From: Hyphomicrobiales bacterium
Lineage (GTDB): Bacteria > Pseudomonadota > Alphaproteobacteria > Rhizobiales > Rhizobiaceae
Direction: 5' to 3'
DNA: 64,000 nt
NCBI GenBank assembly: GCA_900472625.1
Contig: UCIT01000017.1
Coordinates: 62,001-126,000 of the forward strand
In this document: in pieces, positions 53,126-62,014 of the stretch
Numbering within the stretch: position 1 is the stretch's first letter
Layout: each line of letters starts with the position of its first letter
Notes under the pieces: generated by a model
Seen by the model: the letters and a program-made list of their open reading frames with translations, nothing else
Databases searched by the model: none
What the model was told of the DNA's origin: nothing
Position numbers and translations under genes: made by a program

Positions 53126-54904
53126 ATGACAGATATAATGTTCAGCCCCGTGATCTCCGAGCGCGGGGTTCTCTTTCGTTTTTGGGCGCCCTTGATCAAC
53201 AGTGTTCACCTCAAGATCGAAGGCCGTGCGTCGGAAGCGATGCATCGTTCGGACGATGGCTGGTTCAGCTGTGAGATCGCGGAAATTGGAGCCGGCACGC
53301 ATTACAAGTTCGTTCTGCCGGATGGTCTCGAGGTGCCGGACCCCGCATCCCGATTCCAGCCGCACGACATACACGGCGTCAGCGAGGTGGTCGATCTCGC
53401 CTCTTTCATCTGGCAGGACCCGACGTGGGCAGGACGCGCGTGGGAAGAGATGGTTATCTATGAAATGCATGTCGGCACATTTACCGAGGAGGGCACGTTT
53501 TCCGCGGCCTGCAATCGGCTCGATCATCTACAGGAGCTCGGCGTCACCGCAATCCAGCTCATGCCACTTGCCGATTTTCCAGGCCGCTATGGCTGGGGAT
53601 ACGACGGGGTGCTTCCCTACGCCCCGGACAGCAGCTACGGTCGACCGGAAGATCTGATGGCTCTCGTGGACGCCTCGCATCAGCGCGGCATCAGCGTCTT
53701 TCTCGACGTTGTCTATAACCACTTCGGCCCCGATGGAAACTACCTTCCGTGCTACGCTCCGCTCTTTAGCGATGAGCACACGACGCCGTGGGGAAATGGT
53801 ATCAACTACGACGGCAAGCTTTCGCGTCCGATCCGTGAGTTCTCCATCCAGAACGCGATCTATTGGGTGACAGAATTCAAGTTCGATGGACTGCGGCTGG
53901 ATGCGGTTCACGCCATCAAGGACGACAGCGAGGAGCACTTCCTTCACGAACTGGCGCGACGGGTGCGCGCTGCGGCCGGTGACCGGCATATACACTTGAT
54001 CGTCGAGAACGAGGATAACGACAGCAACCTGCTGAAACGCAGCGACAATGGACAGACGCAGCTGTTCACAGCCCAATGGAACGACGACATTCATCACGCG
54101 CTGCACATCGCCGCAACGGGTGAGACATTCGGCTATTACGCCGACTATGAAGCTGAGCCCGATCCAATCGGACGGGCGCTTGCCGAGGGTTTCGTTTTTC
54201 AGGGCCAGAACATGCCCTACCGCGGCGAAATACGCGGCAAAAGCACGGCCGACCTGCCGCCGACGGCTTTCATATCCTTCATCCAAAACCACGATCAGAT
54301 CGGCAATCGGGCATTGGGCGATCGCGTGATGGCATCGCAGCCGGTTAACGTGATCAAGGCGATGGCTGCCGTCTATCTGCTTGCCCCGCAAATCCCGATG
54401 CTTTTCATGGGCGAGGAATGGGGCTCACAGGAGCCGTTCCCCTACTTCTGCGATCACAATGAGAAAATCAACGCGATGGTCCGCAAAGGCCGGCGCGAAG
54501 AGCTTTCGCGATTGCCCGGCTTCGATACCGACGATATTCCCGACCCGACGGCACCCTTTACCTTCGAGATGGCCAAGCTTGGCTGGTGGAGTCTCGCCGG
54601 TGCATCGTGCGCAGACATGCTTGAATTCTACAAAATGCTCCTGACGATCCGCCGTGAAACGATCGTGCCGCTCTTGAATGGCGCAGGCCGCGGCATCTCG
54701 TTGGGCAAGCCGAACGGCGAGCCAATTTCGATCGACTGGCCACTGCGGGACGACGGCAGACTTCATCTGCGCGCAAACCTCAGCGAGGAAGCGGTCGTCG
54801 GCGACGCTTTGCCGAACGGCGCGACCGAGGTTTTCGCTCTCGGCAAGAGACACGGCACCAAACGCGCGCCATGGTCGGTGGTCTGGGCACTCAGCCGGCG
54901 CTGA
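53126..54904 (+). CDS. treZ: Maltooligosyltrehalose trehalohydrolase (TreZ)
   Basis: The 592-aa protein is of the GH13 family. An N-terminal beta-sandwich (about 5-105, RGVLFRFWAP) precedes the barrel. The barrel holds DVVYNHFGPDGNYL, GLRLDAVHAI (nucleophile Asp), IHLIVENEDND (acid Glu) and FIQNHDQIGNRALGDR. It releases trehalose from maltooligosyltrehalose, downstream of TreY, by a 114-bp gap. Trehalose here would serve as osmolyte or stress protectant. Its stop overlaps the convergent MscS gene by 14 bases. Confidence 0.95.
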   Translation: MTDIMFSPVISERGVLFRFWAPLINSVHLKIEGRASEAMHRSDDGWFSCEIAEIGAGTHYKFVLPDGLEVPDPASRFQPHDIHGVSEVVDLASFIWQDPTWAGRAWEEMVIYEMHVGTFTEEGTFSAACNRLDHLQELGVTAIQLMPLADFPGRYGWGYDGVLPYAPDSSYGRPEDLMALVDASHQRGISVFLDVVYNHFGPDGNYLPCYAPLFSDEHTTPWGNGINYDGKLSRPIREFSIQNAIYWVTEFKFDGLRLDAVHAIKDDSEEHFLHELARRVRAAAGDRHIHLIVENEDNDSNLLKRSDNGQTQLFTAQWNDDIHHALHIAATGETFGYYADYEAEPDPIGRALAEGFVFQGQNMPYRGEIRGKSTADLPPTAFISFIQNHDQIGNRALGDRVMASQPVNVIKAMAAVYLLAPQIPMLFMGEEWGSQEPFPYFCDHNEKINAMVRKGRREELSRLPGFDTDDIPDPTAPFTFEMAKLGWWSLAGASCADMLEFYKMLLTIRRETIVPLLNGAGRGISLGKPNGEPISIDWPLRDDGRLHLRANLSEEAVVGDALPNGATEVFALGKRHGTKRAPWSVVWALSRR

Positions 54905-56015
54905 AACCTGTTCCACGCACGATGGCTTTGGCGGCTGTCCCGACAACACCGTCAGCGCTTTCGGCCCGTATCCGCGGCAGACTTGCAGGATATTCACGCT
55001 GGACGAATTCTATGATCTTCTCGCGCATTTCGCATCTGACATCGAACGTTTTGGGTGCATTGGACGCAGACACCAGAATTCGGATTTCCATGACGTTCTC
55101 GCGGAAATCGGTGACCTGGACGGCAACGACGCGACGATCCCACAGCTTGGATGCCGCGGCGATCTCCTCGACCTTGGCGCGGATGACTGGCACCGGTATC
55201 GAATAGTCGAGATAGATCATCACCGTGCCGATCAGCGCCGAACTTTCGCGTGTCCAGTTCTGAAACGGGTTCTCGATGAAATAGCTGAGCGGCAGGATCA
55301 TCCGTCGCCAATCCCACAGCTTGACCACGACATAGGTCGAGGTGATCTCCTCGACATTGCCCCACTCGCCCTCGACGATCAGCGCATCGTCAATCCGGAT
55401 CGGCTGGGTTATAGCCAACTGTATGCCGGCGAAAATGTTCTTCAACACCGGCTGCAGCGCGATACCGAGCACGATACCGGCAACGCCGGCGGAGGCAAGC
55501 AGGCTGACGCCATATTGTTGCACCTCCGGAAACGTCATCAAAGCGGCGGCGATTGTCAGCGCCACGATCATGAACCCCGCAATCCGCTCAGCGATGCGCG
55601 ACTGGGTGACGTGGGTGCGCGCCAGCAGATTGTCTTCCGCGTCGAGCTTGAAACGCCGGAGGTAAACCGTCATCCAGATGTGGAGACTGGTCTTCGCCGA
55701 CCAGCCAAGCACGACGATGAAGCCGAGCAACAGGATGTGGCGGATGACCTGTGCCTGTTCTGTCGTCAGCGGTGCGATGGCAGCGCCAAACGACAGGGTG
55801 AAGGTCAGCAGTCCAAGCCTCAGCGGTCTCTTTCCGCGCGACACAAGCGATCGCCAAAACAGATCCCGCGTCTCGACCAGCCGTGTCAGAAATCGGAAAG
55901 CGAAGCGATGGATCAGGAGGCCGACGACGAAGGCCGCTGCCATGACCCCGACACTGACGAGCCAGGCGGGCAGCCACGCTGTTTCGTCGCGAAATTCCTG
56001 TATGAACCGTTCCAT
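54891..56015 (-). CDS. MscS family mechanosensitive channel
   Basis: The 374-aa protein has several N-terminal membrane helices. The pore helix and cytoplasmic region are in ASAGVAGIVLGIALQPVLKNIFAGIQLAITQPIRIDD, the conserved MscS segment, followed by the beta domain (WGNVEEITSTYVVVKLWDWRRMILPLSYF). It opens under membrane tension to release solutes. It converges on treZ (14-bp overlap), a suggestive link of osmolyte synthesis and release (inference). The ATG at 56015 is preferred; a TTG at 56036 is possible. Confidence 0.85.
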   Translation of the reverse strand: MERFIQEFRDETAWLPAWLVSVGVMAAAFVVGLLIHRFAFRFLTRLVETRDLFWRSLVSRGKRPLRLGLLTFTLSFGAAIAPLTTEQAQVIRHILLLGFIVVLGWSAKTSLHIWMTVYLRRFKLDAEDNLLARTHVTQSRIAERIAGFMIVALTIAAALMTFPEVQQYGVSLLASAGVAGIVLGIALQPVLKNIFAGIQLAITQPIRIDDALIVEGEWGNVEEITSTYVVVKLWDWRRMILPLSYFIENPFQNWTRESSALIGTVMIYLDYSIPVPVIRAKVEEIAAASKLWDRRVVAVQVTDFRENVMEIRILVSASNAPKTFDVRCEMREKIIEFVQREYPASLPRIRAESADGVVGTAAKAIVRGTGFSAG

Positions 56016-56286
56016 TCGACAATAGCTAGGGTGCAATGCAACATGGGAAAGGCCGTGGGCATGATTTAGAGTCTGATATCCAGCTCAGCGCATCAACGTG
56101 CGGCGATAGCAGACGGTTAGATCGAAACAGTTCACAAAGCTGAGACCCGGCCAAGAAAATTTACGGTTCGCGCTGCATTGCAATACCCTTCCTCCCCGAC
56201 ATGCATTATCGCTTCTCCTTCGTCTGATCTCCCTGCCCCTCCCAGCAGCGAGAGGGCGTATTTCGAGAAAGAGGATAAGCCACAGC

Positions 56287-56886
56287 ATGACCAATACTTT
56301 GATCGAGACCATCAAGAAGCGTCGCAGCCAGTACGCACTCGGCAAGACTCTGCCAATGTCCCAGGACGATACCACCAAGCTCATCCAGGAAGCCGTCAAG
56401 CACACGCCATCTTCCTTTAACTCCCAAAGCTCGCGCGTGCTCGTTCTCTATGGCGCGGAAAGCGACAAGCTGTGGAGTTTCGTCATGGAAGCCCTGCGCA
56501 AGATCGTACCGGCTGACTCCTTCGCTTCGACGGAAACACGCATCAACAGCTTTGCTGCCGGTGCTGGCACGGTTCTCTTCTTCGAGGACCAGGACGTCGT
56601 GAAGGGCCTGCAGGAAAAGTTCGCGCTTTATGCCGACAACTTCCCGATCTGGTCGGAACAGTCGAGCGGCATGGCACAGTTTTCCGTTTGGGCCGCGCTG
56701 GCTGAATCCAACATCGGCGCCAGCCTGCAGCATTATAACCCGCTGGCCGACACGGAAATCGCAGCTGCCTGGAACATCCCCGCCTCGTGGAAGCTGCGCG
56801 CCCAGATGCCGTTCGGCGCGAATTCCGCCGTGTTCGCCGAAAAGGCGTTCATGGACGATAGCGCGCGTTTCAAGGTGTTTGGCTGA
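56287..56886 (+). CDS. Nitroreductase family protein (Frm2/YdgI-like)
   Basis: The 199-aa protein belongs to the small nitroreductase subgroup: IKKRRSQYALGKTLPMSQDD, HTPSSFNSQSSRVLVL and GASLQHYNPL are typical. An FMN-dependent NAD(P)H oxidoreductase acting on nitro compounds, quinones or lipids is expected. The start has AGAGGA about 11 bases upstream. It is followed by a GC-rich hairpin. No partner gene is apparent. Confidence 0.85.
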   Translation: MTNTLIETIKKRRSQYALGKTLPMSQDDTTKLIQEAVKHTPSSFNSQSSRVLVLYGAESDKLWSFVMEALRKIVPADSFASTETRINSFAAGAGTVLFFEDQDVVKGLQEKFALYADNFPIWSEQSSGMAQFSVWAALAESNIGASLQHYNPLADTEIAAAWNIPASWKLRAQMPFGANSAVFAEKAFMDDSARFKVFG

Positions 56887-56893
56887 TAGAATG

Positions 56894-56919
56894 CCCGGCG
56901 GTGCGTCAGCGCCGCCGGG
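56894..56919 (+). terminator. Terminator hairpin after the nitroreductase gene
   Basis: CCCGGCGG (56894-56901) pairs with CCGCCGGG (56912-56919), loop 10 nt, five bases after the stop. Only TT follows, so the U-tract is weak. Confidence 0.5.
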
Positions 56920-56964
56920 TTCCCTGCTATAGTCTCAGCGTCACCGGCGTAGGCGCGCAGAAAC

Positions 56965-57495
56965 CATGATATTTATAGTCATATTGCATCCGCGAAAGAG
57001 GACCCTTTCTATTGGAACACACCTTCCTATTACACCCGCGGGATATAAGTTCAGGCCCACTACGAGACTGAGAAAATGTTTGGCGACCTCGGTCTATCAT
57101 GGATGAACGGCAAGCGGCACGGTGCCGTCAACAACATCTTCTACACCGAAACCTATGTAGACGATCTGGCACCGACGACCGTGCTCGCGACGCTCGGCAT
57201 GAAGGTTCCGGCACACGATGTTTCCTTCGGGTGGACAGGAACAATCGTCGGCGCGCAGGGACGCACGCCTTACAAGCAGGACAAGGGCAATCTCTACGCT
57301 CGCGAACCAAGCGCCGGCTACGCCGTTCACGGCATCTTCCTGGACTGGACCCCAAAGCAGGGATTGATGCAGGACACAGAGCTGCATGTCGCGCTCGACA
57401 ATATCTTCGACAAGAAATATCTGCCCTACCTCAGCGATGGCATTTCGGCGATGCCGGGACGCAATTTCAAGATCTCAGTTAGCCGACGCTTCTGA
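56965..57495 (+). pseudogene. 3' remnant of a TonB-dependent heme/hemoglobin-type receptor
   Basis: From 56965 a coding frame reads HDIYSHIASAKEDPFYWNTP and then SYYTRGI. A TAA stop (57046-57048) interrupts it, and it resumes in the same frame as VQAHYETEKMF to the end at 57495. The end is ISAMPGRNFKISVSRRF, the typical last strand of this receptor family. The whole N-terminal two-thirds (signal peptide, plug, most of the barrel) is missing. A single A-to-T change (AAA to TAA) would explain the stop. The ATG at 57076 is an internal methionine, not a real start. Confidence 0.75.
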
Positions 57496-57617
57496 GGCAC
57501 ACGGTTTCCGGCCGACGACAGCGATCACGCATATGAACCGAAGCGGCTCTGCCGCTTCGCTCCGAATTGAGAAACGCAGCTGGGAGCACGCACCTGCTGC
57601 GTCAGCAGCCGATATCA

Positions 57618-58412
57618 CTACGATGCGCGCCCAAGGCGGCTCGCAAGTTCTCGTGCAAACAGACGCAGCAGCGGCACGACTGCGAACAGATATCGGCGCC
57701 AGAGCCGCTTGGGATCCGACGCAAGGCGGTGGACCCACTCCAATCCGAGCTTACGCATCCAAACCGGCGCGCGCTTCTTAGCACCGAGGAGAAATTCCAG
57801 CGAGGCGCCGATGCACAGCCCGACGCCACAGGCATCAGGTCGCTGCGCCAATGCGTGTGCGATCTTCTCCGATTGCGGCGATCCGATTGCAATGAACAGG
57901 AAGCGCGCCGGCTCCGCAGCCGCGAAATCGACACAGGCCTGCAGGCCGGCGGGATCACCCAGAACGTTTTTTGGGGGAACGAAACTACGGAAAAGAACAT
58001 CCGGAAAGGCGGCGGCCATATCACGGGCGATCTCGTCATTGGCCGCGATCAGCGCAATCCGGTCGCCCAGCTTGATGACCGTCTTGAACAGGCGCGCCGT
58101 CAGGTCGGAACCAGTGACGACAGGCAGGTCGAGGGATACCGCATGCGACAAGGTCGAGATCGGCTTGCTGTCGCAAAGCGACATCCAGGCCTCATCATAG
58201 TAAGGCGCCAGCAGCCTGTCACCATTCAACCGCACGACATGATCGACATTCGGCGTTACCACGTAGCGAAACTTCGATTGGCCTTGGCTGCCCTCGACTA
58301 AGTCGACGGCTGCATCCTGTGCAATGTCGTCGAACGGCGCACCAAGGAAATAGTGTCGCGTTCGGTCGACCGAGGCAGCGGCGCGAGCCGGAGGTACGTC
58401 CAATGCCGGCAT
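57618..58412 (-). CDS. WecG/TagA/CpsF family glycosyltransferase
   Basis: The 264-aa protein shows the family core: TPNVDHVVRLNGD, DGRP-like DSKP, RIALIAANDEIARDMAAAFPD and FLFIAIGSPQSEKIAHA, which bind the nucleotide sugar and lipid-linked acceptor. It would add ManNAcA-, GlcA- or similar sugar in surface polysaccharide synthesis. It is divergent from a GT2 gene across 262 bases. The exact sugar is unknown. Confidence 0.85.
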   Translation of the reverse strand: MPALDVPPARAAASVDRTRHYFLGAPFDDIAQDAAVDLVEGSQGQSKFRYVVTPNVDHVVRLNGDRLLAPYYDEAWMSLCDSKPISTLSHAVSLDLPVVTGSDLTARLFKTVIKLGDRIALIAANDEIARDMAAAFPDVLFRSFVPPKNVLGDPAGLQACVDFAAAEPARFLFIAIGSPQSEKIAHALAQRPDACGVGLCIGASLEFLLGAKKRAPVWMRKLGLEWVHRLASDPKRLWRRYLFAVVPLLRLFARELASRLGRAS

Positions 58413-58674
58413 GTGAGTTTCCTATGTCCGAGATTAAGCCCCGCTGCGTCACCCGGGTGACGGCGTTGCGAACCTTGTTCAATTCTTGGAATTCAACGTA
58501 ATTTATTGGCGCTGTTGCGCAATTATCCGACGCCTAGCAATTCGATGTAGGTTCTTCTCAGCACCTCGAAGAGGCATCATCAGAAAGGACTACCAGTCGA
58601 CGATGGGTTGCAGGGTCTATTCCATGGTATTTACATATGTCGGCAATTACAGACGAAGCAGAGGAACAATACTC

Positions 58675-59871
58675 GTGATTTATACTTTGGCGTCATCGGT
58701 CCTTGCCGTTCTGACATTCATATGCCTGATCCCAGTGGTGATCTTCGCGGTCGAATGTATCTCCGGCAGCTGGTCGCGGGGTAAAAGACCTGCCACCGAG
58801 CTGCAGATTCGCCCACCCGTCGCCGTTCTGATCCCCGCCCACAACGAGGCGCTCGGTATTGCTGCCACGCTGAACAGCATTCGCAGCCAAATCCGCCGCG
58901 GCGACCGCATCGTTGTGGTCGCCGACAACTGCGATGACGAGACCGCCGAAATCGCCCGCTGTGAGGGCGCCGAGGTGGTAGAACGAAGCGATGCCCTCAA
59001 GCGTGGAAAGGGATATGCGCTGGCCGCCGGTATCGACTATCTGCGACAGGCGCCTCCGGCGATCGTCGTCTTCGTCGATGCCGACTGCCAGATTGCCCAA
59101 GGGACGCTGGATGCGCTTGCTGCGAATGTCCTGACCTTCGCCCGGCCGGCGCAGGCGCTCAACCTGCAGATCGCCCCACCACAGGCTGGCTTCGGCCTAG
59201 CCATCGCCGAGTTTGCATTCCGCATCAAGAACCATGTGCGACCGCTCGGGCTTGCCAGACTCGGCCTGCCATGCCTTATGACCGGCACAGGCATGGCACT
59301 GCCGTGGCCACTGCTCGAGAGAGTCGATCTTGCGACCGGGCACCAGGTGGAGGACATGAAGTTCGGCCTCGATCTCGCATGCTCGGGGCACGCGCCTCGC
59401 TTCTGCGAGGAGGCGATGGTGACAAGCTTTTTTCCCCATTCTGCGGAAGCCACAGAAACACAACGCGAGCGCTGGGAAGGCGGCCATCTGGCGATGATGG
59501 GCTATGCCTTGCGCGCGTTCGCTAGCCCCGGAGTCTTGCGCGATATAAGATATCTCTGCCTGCTGCTCGATGTGTTGGTGCCGCCGCTGACGCTGCTTGG
59601 CACTGCCGTCGTGTCGATGGTGTTCGTTAGCGTCGTCGGCGCCCTGCTGGGCATCGGGATGCTGCCGTTGGCCATTGCCTCGGCGACTTTCCTCCTCTTC
59701 CTGTTTGCGGTCGCCGCCAGTTGGGTCGCCTTTGGAACCACAGTTTTGCCCCCGGCGAGCCTGCTGCAGGTGCCACGCTACGTGATGTCGAAGGTTGCCA
59801 AGTATCCAAAGATGTTGCTCTCGGGAAGCGACGCGGGCTGGGTGCGAACCGATCGTTCTGGACCACGCTGA
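58675..59871 (+). CDS. Family 2 glycosyltransferase (membrane-anchored, GTG start)
   Basis: The 398-aa protein has an N-terminal membrane helix (about 5-28), a GT-A domain (about 45-270) with PAHNEALGIAATLNSIRSQI and a DxD-like VDADCQIAQ, TGTGMALPWPL, EDMKFGLDLA and the QRERWEGGH acceptor motif, and C-terminal membrane helices (about 295-365). Such enzymes build exopolysaccharide on the inner membrane. The GTG at 58675 is preferred because AGAGGA precedes it; ATGs at 58603 and 58624 would disturb the N-terminal helix. Confidence 0.8.
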   Translation: MIYTLASSVLAVLTFICLIPVVIFAVECISGSWSRGKRPATELQIRPPVAVLIPAHNEALGIAATLNSIRSQIRRGDRIVVVADNCDDETAEIARCEGAEVVERSDALKRGKGYALAAGIDYLRQAPPAIVVFVDADCQIAQGTLDALAANVLTFARPAQALNLQIAPPQAGFGLAIAEFAFRIKNHVRPLGLARLGLPCLMTGTGMALPWPLLERVDLATGHQVEDMKFGLDLACSGHAPRFCEEAMVTSFFPHSAEATETQRERWEGGHLAMMGYALRAFASPGVLRDIRYLCLLLDVLVPPLTLLGTAVVSMVFVSVVGALLGIGMLPLAIASATFLLFLFAVAASWVAFGTTVLPPASLLQVPRYVMSKVAKYPKMLLSGSDAGWVRTDRSGPR

Positions 59872-60017
59872 ATGGGTGGTTTCTGATAGAGCCCTTCCTG
59901 ATCGCTTGAGCGACCCGAGAGGGCAATTCCTCAACCTAGCCTTTATTGAACCGCGGCGTCACGCTCTAGAAGCGTGTTTCGGCCGTGCAAGCGAGCGGCC
60001 ACAGGCTTGTCCGAACC

Positions 60018-60288
60018 TAGAGCCTTTCCCGGTTAAATTGAACCATTCTGCCGGAGCAGGTTTTAGCCAGGGCAAAGGCGATCGGCGAAGGGCATACCCC
60101 AGGTACGTCCGAGCCGATCGCCTTTGCCCTGGCGGAAAGATGCCCGGCCCTGCGGGTTGGCTGAAACGGGCCGCCTGATCGCCCGGCCGGCTTGGCCGTA
60201 TGCTTTGGCTACGACGCGCGCCGGCCGGGCGACCATTCGACTCCATTTGGGCCAACAGAATGGTTCAATTTAACTCGGAAAGGCTCTA
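60018..60288. repeat. 271-bp MITE-like palindromic element with TA-type ends
   Basis: Terminal inverted repeats of 33 bp (60018-60050 and 60256-60288, two internal mismatches) begin TAGAGCCTTTCC. Each includes TTAAATTGAACCATTCTG. Inside are two further perfect inverted repeats: 21 bp at 60066-60086/60113-60133, and 13 bp at 60179-60191/60220-60232. No open frame is present. A terminal TA is consistent with an IS630/mariner-type target duplication, but this is inference. Confidence 0.65.
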
Positions 60289-60604
60289 ACCGCCATTGGT
60301 GCGAACCTTTCGCTAACCCATGGACTTTTCTGGCGAAGGCATGCGTCGAACCGGAGCCACCCTGGCAATCAATGGACACAGCGCGAAAATGAACATCGAC
60401 TCCCGCCGATGTTCATCAGAGTGGACTGACATCACCTGCTCGCGCCGCTGCATGGGAAGCTTAAGAAGCGCGATTGACGATGCTGGAATTGCTCTCAACA
60501 ATCCTGCGGGGCTTATGATGAAGGGCGTACACGGCACTCGTGCCTTTCGGGGCGTCTTGTTGCGAAGCCGCAAGCGCTCGACTGGCGACATTCGCAGACG
60601 GTGC
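60289..60604. other. Intergenic region with a small hairpin, no gene seen
   Basis: About 315 bases lie downstream of the HlyD-like gene. A hairpin with 10-bp arms ATGAACATCG (60389-60398) and CGATGTTCAT (60407-60416) is present. A 92-codon minus-strand frame (60313-60591) has no recognisable features or ribosome binding site and is not called. Confidence 0.4.
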
Positions 60605-62014
60605 TTATGGCTCGCGTATGGCCGTATCCAGACCCTTCAGCAACGGATAAAGGAAATACGACATCACCGTTCGCCGTCCAACCATGATCTCAGCCGAAAC
60701 CGCCATACCGGGAAGCAATCGCACGGGATCCTTTTCGGTGCCCAAAAGCGTATCAGCCAGCAGCACGCGCGCCTTGAAGTAGGGCGAGTTCGATTGGCTA
60801 ACAACGGCATCCTGCTGCGAGGGCGTAAACGTGTCGCGGCTGATCGTCCTGACAGTTCCGGATGCGGTGCCGTATTTCTGGAACGGGTAGGCGTCAAATT
60901 TGACCCGTGCCTCACTGTCCGTTTCGATGCGTCCGATATCGCGTGCGTTGATGGATATCTCTGCTTCCAATGGAACGTTCAGAGGAACCAGCGTAACGAT
61001 CGGCTCGGCTTCCTTGACGACAGAACCCACCGAACGCTGTGCCAGATCCAGCACCACCGAATCGGCAGGCGCTATCAGAGCCACCATATTGCGCCGCAGT
61101 TCCATTTTCTTAAGCTCTTCACCGGCCGTATCGCGCTGGCTGCGAAGCTCGACCAGTTGTTCCATCGTCGCCCGCCTGAAATCCTCAATAAAGGCCTGAC
61201 GATCGGCCTGCAGCTTTGCGAAGGAGTGCTCGGCCTCGTTGGCACGTCCTCTCACAGCCGTGAGGCTAGCGTCCACGTCTAAGCGAGCGTCACGAGAGGC
61301 AAGCAGTGTAATCAGCGAGCCGCTCTCGCGATCATAGAGCCGCGAACGTGCATCTTCGATCCTCGACAGATTGTCACGCCGATCGATTAGAACGGCTTCC
61401 TGGCTCTTGCTAGCATCGAGCGCTGCGGCCTGCCCGGCAATCTGTTGCTGGAAATTCTGGAGCTGCGCCTGATAGAATGCGCGGCGCTGTCCAAAAAGCT
61501 GCACTTGCAGTATCTCGTTCGACGTGGCGCCGGCCATGGTCGAATAGTCCGCGCCCGCCAGTTCTGCCTCGATGCGTCGAACCTGAGCGTCTAGGGCAGC
61601 AAACTTCGCCGCCAGTTGGTCGACATCCGCCTGGCTGAAGGTGGCGTCGAGCGTCGCCAACGTCTGACCGGCATGGACAACCTGACCGGTGGTAACGTCT
61701 ATCGTCCTGATAATCGAGGTTTCGAGGGGTTGGACGACAATAGTCGGTTGCGTCGTCACCAGTTTGCCTGGAGCGATGACGACTTCATCGATCGAGGACA
61801 CGGACGCCCAGACGATGGCTGATCCGATCAGTGCTGTGACACAATACAGCGTCATGCGGGCGACGCGAGGCGGCGCACGCTCCTCGAGTTCCACCGCATC
61901 GGATTGGAACTCTGCTATGACGGGCGTGAACGTTGTGTTCGAAGCAAGTTGGCTTCCCGGTTTCGCGACCGGTACTGGTGGATTTTCTACCGGCTTTTGC
62001 GCGCGCGCGTTCAT
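60605..62014 (-). CDS. Type I secretion periplasmic adaptor (HlyD family)
   Basis: The 469-aa protein has one N-terminal membrane helix (about 55-75), then barrel-sandwich halves around a long coiled coil (about 130-330, rich in Q/A/L/E). The conserved C-terminal hybrid segment is PLEAEISINARDIGRIETDSEARVKFDAYPFQKYGTASG. It links the inner-membrane ABC exporter with an outer-membrane TolC-like protein, which is not present here. The start overlaps the exporter gene stop (ATGA). Confidence 0.9.
   Translation of the reverse strand: MNARAQKPVENPPVPVAKPGSQLASNTTFTPVIAEFQSDAVELEERAPPRVARMTLYCVTALIGSAIVWASVSSIDEVVIAPGKLVTTQPTIVVQPLETSIIRTIDVTTGQVVHAGQTLATLDATFSQADVDQLAAKFAALDAQVRRIEAELAGADYSTMAGATSNEILQVQLFGQRRAFYQAQLQNFQQQIAGQAAALDASKSQEAVLIDRRDNLSRIEDARSRLYDRESGSLITLLASRDARLDVDASLTAVRGRANEAEHSFAKLQADRQAFIEDFRRATMEQLVELRSQRDTAGEELKKMELRRNMVALIAPADSVVLDLAQRSVGSVVKEAEPIVTLVPLNVPLEAEISINARDIGRIETDSEARVKFDAYPFQKYGTASGTVRTISRDTFTPSQQDAVVSQSNSPYFKARVLLADTLLGTEKDPVRLLPGMAVSAEIMVGRRTVMSYFLYPLLKGLDTAIREP

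Noticed and set aside
54678..56069. Plus-strand open frame of 463 codons
   Set aside because: It overlaps the end of treZ and is antisense to the MscS gene; no domain.
57076..57495. 139-codon frame as an intact small gene
   Set aside because: Coding similarity extends upstream of its ATG through an in-frame stop, so it is a receptor remnant.
60313..60591. 92-codon minus-strand frame after the HlyD-like gene
   Set aside because: No motif, no ribosome site and basic low-complexity translation; most likely non-coding.
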